Source: Clostridia bacterium
GTDB taxonomy: Bacteria > Bacillota > Clostridia > Christensenellales > Aristaeellaceae
Assembly: GCA_017549335.1 (NCBI GenBank)
Contig: JAFYVB010000018.1
Span: 1 to 64,000, forward strand
Direction: 5' to 3'
DNA length: 64,000 nucleotides
Part shown: positions 23,433-31,831 of the stretch, piece by piece
How the letters are laid out: each line of letters starts with the position of its first letter
How positions within the stretch are numbered: position 1 is the stretch's first letter
Position numbers and translations under genes: made by a program
Notes under the pieces: generated by a model
Databases searched by the model: none
The model's input: only the letters and a program-made list of their open reading frames with translations
What the model was told of the DNA's origin: nothing

Positions 23433-24866
23433 ATGCTGCGCAGAATTTGTGCTTTTATGCTGTTGGCCGCAATGCTTTTGACCTGTGCCGCCCAGGCCCG
23501 TGCCCTTCCCTCGGTGAGCGATTGCGTGTTTGTGACGGGCGAAGGCGGAGAGATCCGCTACAGCCTGCCGCAAATGATGGAGATCTCCCTGAAAATTACC
23601 GACGGGGATTTTGAGATCGCAGAGATTATGGGCAGCCGCAAAATGATCGCGGGCAATCATGCGCTGACGCTGGATGCGGGATTTTTCGGGGATGCGCCCC
23701 TTTCCGGCGAGTATACGCTGGTGCTCACGGCGGACGGCGAAGCATATACCGCCCGTTTCATGATGGGGAAAAAGCCCGCGCCCGCCCCTGCCGCCTTTGA
23801 GGCGCTGATCCCCACCCCTGCCTATGAAAGCGCCCACCGGCCCGAACATAAAAACTGCTACTGGTGCACGCCCATGGATATCACCGATGAAGAAGCGGTG
23901 TGGAATATGCTTGTGGCGCCTGTGAAGGTGATCGACGAAGGTCAGAAAGAGCAGGTGATCCTCCGGGAAGCTCCCGACGCCAAGAGCGCGGGCATCGGCG
24001 TGATCACAGGCGCTTCTCAGGCGGTGCACGTGCTGGAATATCTGGATAACGGCTGGGCGCAGGTGGAGGTGTATTCCTCTTCCTTCCATGATTCCAGAGT
24101 GAAGGCGTGGAATAAGTTCGTCACGGGCTACATCAAGCAAAGCCAGATGAAAACCTATACCCCCCGCACCGACTACGGCATGGTCATCGACAAGCTGACG
24201 CAGAAGCTGTATATTTTCAAGGAGGGCAAGCTCTTTACCACCCTTGCGGTGTCCACCGGGCTTTACAACGAGCGTCAGCCCTATAACGAAACCCGCTCGG
24301 GCGAGTTTTTGATCATCTCCCGCACGGGGGATTTCAAAAGCGATAACCTGATCTGCGCCAAGGCGCTGCGCTTCAACGGCGGCGATCTTTTGCACGAAGT
24401 GCCCCATGTGCTCAACGCCGACAAAACCAAGAATTACAAAAACTGCGAGCCCAAGCTGGGAACGCGCGCCAGCCACGGCTGCATCCGCGTGCAGCGCCTC
24501 AAAAATGCCGAGGGCATCAACATGGCGTGGATCTGGAACAACATCAAGGTGGGCACCAAGCTGGTGATCTGGGAGGATTATCAGGGACGGCAGATCGCTT
24601 ATCCCGCCGGTGATACGCCCCTTTACTACAATGCCAAGGGCGGCAGCAATTACCACAGCACCGCCAACTGCAACGGCGTGAAGGATCAGTACCTGCCCCT
24701 TGCCGCCTTTACCTACGCCGAGCTTGACAGCGGAAAGTACGCCGATCTCACCAAGTGCAGCTATTGTCATCCGCCGCTGCGGGTGAGCGAGATCGAGGAG
24801 ATCAACCGCATTCATCAGCAGCAGTCCCCCGGCATGGTGCCCCAGCACTTAAGACAGGAGGATTGA
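23433..24866 (+). CDS. Secreted L,D-transpeptidase (YkuD) with SH3-like domain
   Basis: 477 aa. Signal peptide 1-24; a beta-rich N-terminal domain; a bacterial SH3-like segment (about 155-235, 'VILREAPDAKSAGIGVIT...GWAQVEVY'); a YkuD catalytic domain (about 245-395) with the signature LGTRASHGCIRVQR, whose Cys is the nucleophile; and a C-terminal domain with paired cysteines (YHSTANCNG, CSYCHPPLR). It forms 3-3 cross-links in peptidoglycan or attaches proteins to it, outside the membrane. ATG at 23433 behind GGAGG. It lies upstream of a small DUF3592-like membrane protein. Confidence 0.92.
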   Translation: MLRRICAFMLLAAMLLTCAAQARALPSVSDCVFVTGEGGEIRYSLPQMMEISLKITDGDFEIAEIMGSRKMIAGNHALTLDAGFFGDAPLSGEYTLVLTADGEAYTARFMMGKKPAPAPAAFEALIPTPAYESAHRPEHKNCYWCTPMDITDEEAVWNMLVAPVKVIDEGQKEQVILREAPDAKSAGIGVITGASQAVHVLEYLDNGWAQVEVYSSSFHDSRVKAWNKFVTGYIKQSQMKTYTPRTDYGMVIDKLTQKLYIFKEGKLFTTLAVSTGLYNERQPYNETRSGEFLIISRTGDFKSDNLICAKALRFNGGDLLHEVPHVLNADKTKNYKNCEPKLGTRASHGCIRVQRLKNAEGINMAWIWNNIKVGTKLVIWEDYQGRQIAYPAGDTPLYYNAKGGSNYHSTANCNGVKDQYLPLAAFTYAELDSGKYADLTKCSYCHPPLRVSEIEEINRIHQQQSPGMVPQHLRQED

Positions 24867-24872
24867 TCAGAA

Positions 24873-25271
24873 ATGAACGGTATTTTTCTGATCGTATTTG
24901 GTATTCTCACGCTTTTGTTCCGCAAATTGGGGATGTCCTCGAAAAATCCTCCCGAAATGCGGGAGACCACAGGCGTGATCAAAAAACGCTTCAGCGGCAG
25001 CACGGTTGAGTTCTACGTGGATTTCACCGACAGCGAGGGCGTGACCCATACGGGCAGATCCATCCCCTACCGCAAGACCCACGGGAAGTATTTTGAGGGC
25101 GATGAAGCGAAGATCAAATATTATTTTTCGCCCAAGGGCAAGGCCTTTGTCATCATCGATGACGATACGCTGGAAAGCTGTGAGAAGGGCGCGAAAAAGA
25201 CGGTATTTGCGCTGGGCGTCATCGGTTGTTTGCTGATCGCTGCGGGAATTGTGATGATCGCCGCGGCATGA
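24873..25271 (+). CDS. DUF3592-like small membrane protein
   Basis: 132 aa. A membrane segment at each end (about 3-17 and 108-130) flanks a beta-strand domain with the DUF3592 pattern: 'TGVIKKR', 'YVDFTDSEGVTHTG', and 'GDEAKIKYYFSPKGKAFVI'. Function unknown. It starts six bases behind the transpeptidase stop with AGGAGG inside that gene's end, so the two are co-transcribed. Confidence 0.8.
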   Translation: MNGIFLIVFGILTLLFRKLGMSSKNPPEMRETTGVIKKRFSGSTVEFYVDFTDSEGVTHTGRSIPYRKTHGKYFEGDEAKIKYYFSPKGKAFVIIDDDTLESCEKGAKKTVFALGVIGCLLIAAGIVMIAAA

Positions 25272-25423
25272 CGTTGACTTGTACGGAGTCCTACAGCCTC
25301 CCGCAGCTCAATCCCGGCGATCGCGTCCGCATTCGCTATGGCTCCTCCGCCTTCGGTGCAAAGATGGCGATCATCGATGAGGAAGGCTTCCTTGGGGGCA
25401 ACAGGGGCAGCTGCCGCCGGTGA
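25268..25423 (+). pseudogene. Fragment of a second DUF3592 domain
   Basis: 51 codons starting in an ATGA overlap with the previous stop. The peptide (MTLTCTESYSLPQLNPGDRV..., then 'IRIRYGSS', 'KMAIIDEEG') matches only the middle strands of a DUF3592 domain ('GDxVxIxY...AxID') with no membrane segment. I read it as the remnant of a duplicated neighbour; a genuine tiny protein translated by coupling cannot be excluded. Confidence 0.5.
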
Positions 25424-25473
25424 TGATGGCGTTTCTCATGGTTTTCTCATTTGGTTTTGCCCCTTTAGGGCTA

Positions 25474-25508
25474 AAAAAAGCTTCCGGTCTATGCCGGAAG
25501 CCTTTTTT
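25474..25508 (+). terminator. Bidirectional terminator
   Basis: GCTTCCGG / CCGGAAGC stem (25480-25487, 25494-25501) with an A-run before it and a T-run after it. It serves both converging operons. Confidence 0.92.
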
Positions 25509-25986
25509 ACATATTCAGCAGCACCAGCTGCAAGGCGTTCAGGTGGTTGATCAAAAGCGTTCTGATTTCCAGGATGGACGAGGTGTTGGTCTGCATGGTG
25601 GTGAAGTAGGCGTCGATGTCCTCATACAGGGCGCTGATGGCGTCGGCAGGCACGATGCGGCCCGATTCGCCGTCCAATTGGATAGCCAGCGAGTTCATCT
25701 GATCCATGGAGTACACATATTGGCGGATCTGCGCCAGCTGGATGGGCGTATTGCTCTGCACCGAGCTGGTGAGACGTTCAGCCAGCGAGCGGGCGTTGGT
25801 CAGATCGCTCATCACGCGGTAAACGATCTGATCGCGGGAACGGCTGCGGTAGGCAGCGGCGGAGCCGTACATGCTGCCGAAAAGAATGCAGCCCGCCAGC
25901 GAAAGTACAAGGACGATAACGATAATGGTATTTCTCAGGCGGTAGTTGGCCATGTTCTGGCGTACCTGATGGGAATAGCGATACAT
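25507..25986 (-). CDS. Single-pass membrane protein of unknown function
   Basis: 159 aa from the ATG at 25986, with AGGAGG five bases upstream. One strong membrane segment lies at about residues 23-45 after a short basic N-terminus; the remaining ~110 residues are predicted helical ('VMSDLTNARSLAERLTSSVQ', 'YVYSMDQMNSLAIQLDG', 'YEDIDAYFTTMQTNTSSILEIRTLLINHLNAL'), a coiled-coil-like extracytoplasmic sensor or scaffold shape. No family recognised. It is divergent from the Gld-like ABC operon. Confidence 0.65.
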   Translation of the reverse strand: MYRYSHQVRQNMANYRLRNTIIVIVLVLSLAGCILFGSMYGSAAAYRSRSRDQIVYRVMSDLTNARSLAERLTSSVQSNTPIQLAQIRQYVYSMDQMNSLAIQLDGESGRIVPADAISALYEDIDAYFTTMQTNTSSILEIRTLLINHLNALQLVLLNM

Positions 25987-26138
25987 CTTTTCCTCCTTTT
26001 TCCCGTGAAAATGGGAATACGGATGCAGTATAGCACAATTTTGCGTATTCGTAAAGCCACGGGGAAAAGACGCAGCGCAAAGACAGGATTTTTCGCTGTC
26101 TTTTACATTTTGTTCACTTATTTTGCTTAAAAACATGG

Positions 26139-26144
26139 TATAAT
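26139..26144 (+). promoter_or_regulatory. Promoter of the Gld-like operon
   Basis: Extended -10 TGGTATAAT. The -35 at the right distance is poor. Confidence 0.55.
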
Positions 26145-26174
26145 GATTCCGTATGCCGAAAGGAGGCTGAAAGG

Positions 26175-27098
26175 ATGATCGCTTTTTCCCATGTGACCAA
26201 GCGCTACGGCAGCGTGGCGGCGGTGAACGACCTGTCTTTTACCGTGCCGGAAGGTCAGGTGGTAGGCTTGCTGGGTCAGAACGGCGCCGGAAAAACCACC
26301 ACGCTGAATATCCTCACGGGATATCTGGCGCCCAGCGAGGGAAAAGTGACCATTGCGGGCTTTGATCTTTTGACCGAGCCCCGTTCTGCCCGTCAGCACG
26401 TGGGCTATCTGCCTGAGATCCCGCCGCTGTATGACGAAATGACGGTGGAGGGGTATCTGAAGTTTGTCAGCGACCTGAGAATGGTGGTGCGCAGCGATAT
26501 TAAAGAGCACGTGCGGGACGTAGCCGAAAAAACGGGGCTTAAGGACGTGCTGGGCAGGCGCATCGGCAATCTTTCCAAGGGCTACCGTCAGCGCGTCGGC
26601 CTTGCGCAGGCGCTGTGCGGCGATCCCAGGGTGCTGATCCTGGACGAGCCCACCGTGGGTCTTGATCCCCGGCAGACGGCGGAGCTGCGGGAAACGCTGA
26701 AGAAAATCGCCAAAAACCGCACGGTGATCTTCTCTTCCCATATTCTCAGCGAAGTGCAGTCGCTGTGCGACAGGGTGCTGATCCTCCATCACGGGAAGAT
26801 CGTTTACGATCACGAAGCCGGGAAGATGCCGGACGCAACCAAGCTGAATGCGCGCATCCTCGGCGATGAAAAAACGCTTTTGCCCGCGCTTCGGTCGCTG
26901 AAACACGTCAACCGCGTCATCCGTCTTGCTCCGCAGGAGGAAGGCGCTGTGGACGTAACGCTGGAATGCAGCGCATTGCGTCCCGCCCAGAAGGAACTGC
27001 ATACCCTGCTGTCGGCGCTGTCCATGCCGCTGCTGCGGCTGGTGCCCGTGAACGAAACTCTGGAAGAGGTTTTCCTGCGCTGCACGCAGGGGGGCTGA
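26175..27098 (+). CDS. ABC transporter ATP-binding protein (GldA-like)
   Basis: 307 aa. It has Walker A GQNGAGKTT (about 34-42), Q-loop region LPEIPPLYDEMTV, signature NLSKGYRQR, Walker B VLILDEPTVGLDP and switch region FSSHILSEVQ, and a ~90-residue C-terminal extension typical of ABC-2 export ATPases. It is the first gene of a tight four-gene operon encoding an ABC-2 permease, a GldG-like protein and a DUF4340 protein. The substrate is unknown; these modules occur widely outside gliding bacteria. Confidence 0.93.
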   Translation: MIAFSHVTKRYGSVAAVNDLSFTVPEGQVVGLLGQNGAGKTTTLNILTGYLAPSEGKVTIAGFDLLTEPRSARQHVGYLPEIPPLYDEMTVEGYLKFVSDLRMVVRSDIKEHVRDVAEKTGLKDVLGRRIGNLSKGYRQRVGLAQALCGDPRVLILDEPTVGLDPRQTAELRETLKKIAKNRTVIFSSHILSEVQSLCDRVLILHHGKIVYDHEAGKMPDATKLNARILGDEKTLLPALRSLKHVNRVIRLAPQEEGAVDVTLECSALRPAQKELHTLLSALSMPLLRLVPVNETLEEVFLRCTQGG

Positions 27099-27121
27099 TC
27101 CCTTCCGAAAGGACGAAAATC

Positions 27122-27829
27122 ATGCGCGCGATCCTGTCAAGAGAATTGCAAAGCTATTTTTATACGCCCATCGGCTATGTGTACATGGGCGTGTTCCTCA
27201 CGCTGGGCAGCGTGTTTTTTGCGGTGAATAATCTGGCGGCGCGGTCGGGCGACGTGCTCACGCTTTTGTGGGATATGAGCTATCTTTGGCTGCTGCTCTC
27301 GCCCATTCTCACCATGCGCTCCTATGCGGGGGAGAAAAAAGCCCGCACCGATCAGCTTTTGTTCACTTCGCCCGTGTCCTTAAGCGGCGTTGTGTTGGGC
27401 AAGTTCCTTGCCGCCGCCGCAGTGCTTCTGATCACGGTGGTGATCTCCTTTGTCTATCCTCTGATCGTTGCGATGTACGGCAAAGTGTACTTCGGCGAGC
27501 TTTTCGCCGGGTATCTCGGGTTTATCCTGCAGGGCTGCTTCTTTATCGCGCTGGATATGCTTTTGTCATCGCGGGCCAATTCCCCCACCACTGCGGCGGT
27601 CATGGCCTTTGGCGCCAATATGCTTTTATGGCTGCTGGACGTGGTCAATGCCGCCGTGGACATGAGCGTATTCTCCCGCGCCCTTGACTTTATCAGCCCC
27701 TATATCCGCTATGAGCCCTTCACCCTGGGGCAATTAAGCTTTGCCAGCCTGATCTACTATGTGCTTGCCATCGCTTTGTGTCTGTATCTGACGGTGCGCA
27801 CGCTGGATAAGAGGAGGTGGAGCGAATGA
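27122..27829 (+). CDS. ABC-2 type permease (GldF-like)
   Basis: 235 aa with six membrane segments. The N-terminus 'ILSRELQSYFYTPIGYVYMGVFLTL' and the 'MRSYAGEKKARTDQLLFTSPVSLSGVVLGKF' loop are characteristic of GldF/ABC-2 permeases. It pairs with the ATPase 23 bases upstream. I start at 27122, behind AAAGGA; the frame is open further upstream only as an overlap with the ATPase gene. Confidence 0.9.
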   Translation: MRAILSRELQSYFYTPIGYVYMGVFLTLGSVFFAVNNLAARSGDVLTLLWDMSYLWLLLSPILTMRSYAGEKKARTDQLLFTSPVSLSGVVLGKFLAAAAVLLITVVISFVYPLIVAMYGKVYFGELFAGYLGFILQGCFFIALDMLLSSRANSPTTAAVMAFGANMLLWLLDVVNAAVDMSVFSRALDFISPYIRYEPFTLGQLSFASLIYYVLAIALCLYLTVRTLDKRRWSE

Positions 27830-29280
27830 AAAAGCTTTTGCTGCGCCGAAAAACGGTGCATACGCTTTTGTGTCTGCTGGCTGTTTTGCTGTGCGTGATG
27901 CTGAGCCTCCTTGCCGATACCGCCGAAAAGAAAAACGGCCTGCGCCTTGATCTTTCCTTCAACGCCATCACCACCCACTCCGAAGAAACGGAAAAACTGC
28001 TTTCCTCCCTGCAGGAAAAGGTGCACGTGTACGCTCTTTTCTCCGCGGGCAACGAAGACCGTCAGCTGATCGAGCTGCTCAACCGCTACGCCGCCGTCAG
28101 CGATCAGTTCACGTGGACGCAGGAAAACCTCACCCGCAACCCGCTGCTTTCCCAGATCGTATCCAGCGAGGTGGGCGACGGCGCCGTGTCCAGCGATTGT
28201 CTGGTGGTGCGCTGCGAAGCCACGGGGCGCACCCGCATCCTCTCGGGCAGCGATTATGTGCAGTACAGCTATAATATGGAAACGGGCGCTTATGAAGCCT
28301 CGGGCTGGACCTATGAAAAGAGCCTGTCGGAGGCCATTTTGTACGTGACCAGCGACGAATTGCCGCTGCTGCAGTTCCTCACGGGCCACGATGAACTGGA
28401 TGCGGATGAAGCCGCCGCCATGGAAGAGAAACTCAAAAGTGCCAATTACCGCGTTTCCCGCATCAATCTGTCGCTGGGTGATATCCCCGATCCCGCCGCG
28501 CCCCTGTTCATCCTCTCCCCCCGCAAGGATCTGACGGAGCAGGAGCTGAATACCCTGCATAATTTCGCCCGCCTTGGCGGCAACTTCTTTATTACCGCTG
28601 ACTTTGACGATCCCGATCAGCTGCCCCGTTTCTTCTCGCTGTACCGCGAGTACGGGTTTGAACCCATTCCCGGCATCGTGGTGGCGGATGAGAACGACCG
28701 CAGGAGCTATTATTACAACAACAGCCAGCTGCTGCCGCAGATGCTGCCCGGCGACGTGACCGATTATCTTTACGCCAACGAATTTACCCAGATCATCATG
28801 GTGGGTGCGCGAGGCTTTGAAATGCCCAAGGAAAGCACCTCTGCCCTGATCACCTATCCCTGCCTTGTCACCGGCGATACGGCCTATATCCGCGACTTTG
28901 ACGAGAACCTCAAAAACGAAGAGATCTCCGTGGCAAAGCAGCCCGGCGACCGTGTGGGGCAGTTTGCGCTTGCTGTCACCGCCGACCGCGCTTTCAGCGA
29001 CGGCACCCGCTCCAAAGCCTTTATCATAGGCTCCTCCGCCATCTTCACCGATAAAACGGGCTTTATGTATGCCAATACCTATTCGGGCGAATTGCTTTTG
29101 TACGCCGCGCAGTACGTAAGCGGCGCGAAAACGGTGAGTCTGGATATCCTGCCCCGTGAAGTCGTCCGTCCGCAGCTGGGATACAGCGATGTAATGACCC
29201 CTGCGCTGCTTTTGACCCTTGCCCCGCTGACCGTACTGGTGGCGGCGGTGGCTGTATTGAAACCGAGGAAGCATCTGTAA
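27826..29280 (+). CDS. GldG-like ABC accessory protein
   Basis: 484 aa. One membrane segment at the N-terminus (about 12-30), a long extracytoplasmic domain of the GldG/ABC-type uncharacterised family ('KLLSSLQEKVHVYALFS', 'LPLLQFLTGHDE', 'LGGNFFITADF'), and a second membrane segment at the C-terminus (about 455-477). The ATG overlaps the permease stop (ATGA), and its own stop overlaps the next start. It probably forms the external part of the ABC complex. Confidence 0.85.
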   Translation: MKKLLLRRKTVHTLLCLLAVLLCVMLSLLADTAEKKNGLRLDLSFNAITTHSEETEKLLSSLQEKVHVYALFSAGNEDRQLIELLNRYAAVSDQFTWTQENLTRNPLLSQIVSSEVGDGAVSSDCLVVRCEATGRTRILSGSDYVQYSYNMETGAYEASGWTYEKSLSEAILYVTSDELPLLQFLTGHDELDADEAAAMEEKLKSANYRVSRINLSLGDIPDPAAPLFILSPRKDLTEQELNTLHNFARLGGNFFITADFDDPDQLPRFFSLYREYGFEPIPGIVVADENDRRSYYYNNSQLLPQMLPGDVTDYLYANEFTQIIMVGARGFEMPKESTSALITYPCLVTGDTAYIRDFDENLKNEEISVAKQPGDRVGQFALAVTADRAFSDGTRSKAFIIGSSAIFTDKTGFMYANTYSGELLLYAAQYVSGAKTVSLDILPREVVRPQLGYSDVMTPALLLTLAPLTVLVAAVAVLKPRKHL

Positions 29281-30737
29281 TGGCAGTGAGAAAGCGCTAT
29301 GTGCGCAGTGAACGCAAAAAACGCCGGTGGATCCTGTCGGCGCTGATTGCGGTGCTTGTTTTCGCCGTCGCTGCGGTGATCTTTTACGTAAACCGGGAAG
29401 AGGAGCTTCCGCCCATCGAATACAGAGACGTTTCGGGCGTTACCTTTGAAAACAGACAAACGGAGGAGATTGCTTCCGTCACCGTGAAAAATGCCGAGGG
29501 CGAATACACCGTTGTGAAAAACGGCGAAAACTGGCAGATGGCGGGACGGGAGGATTTTGAGTTTTCCGAGGCCATGCTGGAGGTGTTCCTTGGAAACGCC
29601 GCGCTGATCTATGCCGAAGAAAAGCTGATGGAGATCCCGGGCAGCGGCTATACCTTTACCGATTTCGGTCTGGGCGATAACGGCATCCGCGTGCAGGTCG
29701 CATATACCGACGGCGCTTCCCGCAGCTTTTATATCGGCAGCCTTGTGCCGCAGGAAACGCCTGTGTATTATTTCCGCGTGGAGGGCGACACGGGCCTTTA
29801 TACCGTGACCCAGGACGTGCAGGAAACCTTTGCGCTTTCGGGAGACGCCCTCCATCGGGTGACCGATCCCGCCATCAAGGGCGATCTCATCGATGAAATC
29901 GCTTTTTCAGGGGAAAATCCCTTCACGGTGACACGGGAGGGGGATGAATGGTACCTCACAGCGCCTTTCCGCTATCCGCTGAACACGGCCAAGGTGAATA
30001 AGCTGCTGGAAAAGCTGGAAGGCCTGCGCTTTGCCCAGTTTGTGAGCAAAGCGGAAAAGGCCGATCTGTCAGCCTGCGGGCTGTCGCCCGCCCGCAGAAC
30101 GGTGACCCTCGCCATCGCGCCCAGCGTGCTGACGGGCTACGATGAAAACGGTCAGCCCATTGCCGATAAATATCTGGAGGGCTACGCCCTTTCCTTCCTG
30201 TGCGGCGATGACATCGGGGATATCCTGTTTTACTGCCTGTACCGCGGCGAAGTGGTGAAGGCCACCCGCTTTTCATCCGGTGTATTGCTGACGCAGGATT
30301 ATGAATCGCTTTTGCAAACGGCCCCCTTTGCCGTGGCTGTCAGCAGCCTCACACGCTTTGAGTGGGAGGAAAAGGGGCAGACGCGGGCGTGGGATATCAC
30401 CCTCCACGAGCGGCTGCTTCCCAATAACGAGTTTGAACGGGACGCGTCGGGGAATATCCTTTACGATCTGAGGGCAGAGCAGGACGGAATAGAAGGAAAC
30501 ACCGATGAATTCCTGCTGGCCTTCAGCCGGCTGATCGACGTGAAGGCCGAAAATCTTCTGCCGGATGATTATGCTGCGCCCAAGGAGCACGAGATCAGGA
30601 TCACCCTCTTCCGCGGCGAAAACCGGCGCGAAGTAAAGCTGTATCCCTACGGTGAATTGCATTACGCGGTAAGCGTTGACGGAGAAACGGTGTTCTATAT
30701 GAGCCGGGATGCCCTGTCTCAAGTGAAATTTCCATAA
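29280..30737 (+). CDS. DUF4340 domain protein of the Gld-like operon
   Basis: 485 aa. A basic N-terminus and one membrane segment (about 18-38) are followed by an extracytoplasmic beta-rich region with repeated DUF4340 units ('IASVTVKNAEGEYTVVKNGENWQM', 'IDEIAFSGENPFTVTREGDEWYLTAPF'). It starts in a TAATG overlap with the GldG-like gene. DUF4340 proteins commonly accompany GldF/GldG modules; the molecular role is not known. Confidence 0.85.
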   Translation: MAVRKRYVRSERKKRRWILSALIAVLVFAVAAVIFYVNREEELPPIEYRDVSGVTFENRQTEEIASVTVKNAEGEYTVVKNGENWQMAGREDFEFSEAMLEVFLGNAALIYAEEKLMEIPGSGYTFTDFGLGDNGIRVQVAYTDGASRSFYIGSLVPQETPVYYFRVEGDTGLYTVTQDVQETFALSGDALHRVTDPAIKGDLIDEIAFSGENPFTVTREGDEWYLTAPFRYPLNTAKVNKLLEKLEGLRFAQFVSKAEKADLSACGLSPARRTVTLAIAPSVLTGYDENGQPIADKYLEGYALSFLCGDDIGDILFYCLYRGEVVKATRFSSGVLLTQDYESLLQTAPFAVAVSSLTRFEWEEKGQTRAWDITLHERLLPNNEFERDASGNILYDLRAEQDGIEGNTDEFLLAFSRLIDVKAENLLPDDYAAPKEHEIRITLFRGENRREVKLYPYGELHYAVSVDGETVFYMSRDALSQVKFP

Positions 30738-30763
30738 AAAAAGGAGCAAAAGCTCCTTTTTTT
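30735..30763 (+). terminator. Bidirectional terminator
   Basis: AAGGAGC / GCTCCTT stem with AAAA loop, flanked by A-run and T-run. It lies between the Gld-like operon and the convergent rhamnose operon. Confidence 0.88.
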
Positions 30764-31781
30764 ATATGCTTTTCATTTTCTGCACCGTAGCATCCTGAAT
30801 ATCGCTGAGCTTTTTGTAATCGATGCCGTCAAAGTAAATGCGTTCGATCACGTCATGGATCTCCTTGGCGCGGGCAAGACTGTCAATGGCCTGATGCAGC
30901 AAAAGATCGTAGGCCGCCCGGTTAAAGGCGAGGGTATCGTGCTCGCGGCGGAGCAGGTCTTCGTCAAAGGGCAGCGTGCGCTTTTCGCGGCCTTTTTTGG
31001 CAAAGGTGACCACGGCGTGGGTATCCGTTGCAATGTGCCCGTGGCGCTTGCCATCCAGGGGATGCATAAATGCACGGTATGCCGTGCCCTTTGCGGAAAG
31101 ATGCACGGAAAGCGGACGCAGCAGCGCATCGGCATCAAAGCCAAAGGGCAGATCAAGGCACAGCATATGCTCCCGCTCCAGAGAAGCAAAGTGCTGCACC
31201 ACGCCCTTGCAGGTAACGGCCTGCGCGTACAGGTGCCGGCTTTCGCCGCTTTCGCCTTCCATGAAGGCCATCAGCTCCATCCGCAGATTGCACACCGCGC
31301 CCTCGTCCGCTGCCTGACGGTAGATCTCCTGCATATCCTTGAGTGCGGCGTCTGCGCCGGTGAGATAGCGGTAAGCGCGTCCGTAGCAGCGGCGCATATC
31401 GCGGTTCAGTTTGATGACTTCGTCGCGGTGGGCGGCCATGACCGTTTCATCAAGGCATACGCCCAGATTGATGATCTGATCCGCCGCCCCCGGCAGGATG
31501 GGATCGGTAACATGGGGCGAGGTGCCGTCCATCACCATGCAGCCCCCGGATACCACTGCGTCCAGGCTGTCGGGATCGCCGGAGCAGAAGTAGTAGTCCA
31601 CCCTTCGCCCCTGCTGTTCCCATGCCGCGCCCACCCGCTTCATCAGGGTGCTTTTGCCGGTGCCGGGGCCTCCCTTCAGGATATATGCCCTTTTCCGCTG
31701 CTTTTCGGGGAGAATTTCATCAAAATAGCCGTGAAAACCGCGGCAGGTGTTGCTGCCGGGAAAGTAAGATGCCGTAAACAT
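30762..31781 (-). CDS. P-loop ATPase of unknown role, last gene of the rhamnose operon
   Basis: 339 aa, cytoplasmic. Walker A GGPGTGKST at residues 37-45, and a 'DYYFCSGDPDSLDAVV' segment typical of a Clostridia/Bacilli family annotated only as nucleotide kinase or ATPase (PRK06851-like). Family members are usually about twice this length with two P-loops; only one is present here. Its Shine-Dalgarno site lies inside a 12-bp hairpin formed with the end of rhaB, which suggests translational control. Why it is placed with rhamnose genes is unclear. Confidence 0.75.
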   Translation of the reverse strand: MFTASYFPGSNTCRGFHGYFDEILPEKQRKRAYILKGGPGTGKSTLMKRVGAAWEQQGRRVDYYFCSGDPDSLDAVVSGGCMVMDGTSPHVTDPILPGAADQIINLGVCLDETVMAAHRDEVIKLNRDMRRCYGRAYRYLTGADAALKDMQEIYRQAADEGAVCNLRMELMAFMEGESGESRHLYAQAVTCKGVVQHFASLEREHMLCLDLPFGFDADALLRPLSVHLSAKGTAYRAFMHPLDGKRHGHIATDTHAVVTFAKKGREKRTLPFDEDLLRREHDTLAFNRAAYDLLLHQAIDSLARAKEIHDVIERIYFDGIDYKKLSDIQDATVQKMKSI

Positions 31782-31784
31782 AAA

Positions 31785-31826
31785 CGCCTCCTTGCAGTGC
31801 AGTCGTTCATGTTATGCAAGGAGGCG
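31785..31826 (-). promoter_or_regulatory. Hairpin sequestering the ATPase ribosome-binding site
   Basis: CGCCTCCTTGCA pairs perfectly with TGCAAGGAGGCG (12 bp, loop 18) in the gap between the rhaB stop and the ATPase start. The 3' arm read on the - strand contains the AGGAGG that serves the ATPase. A short U-stretch follows, so weak termination is the alternative. Confidence 0.65.
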
Positions 31827-31831
31827 CTGTT

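Noticed and set aside
24755..25009. Alternative + strand frame over the transpeptidase/DUF3592 junction
   Set aside because: It overlaps two genes with recognisable domains and encodes no coherent protein.
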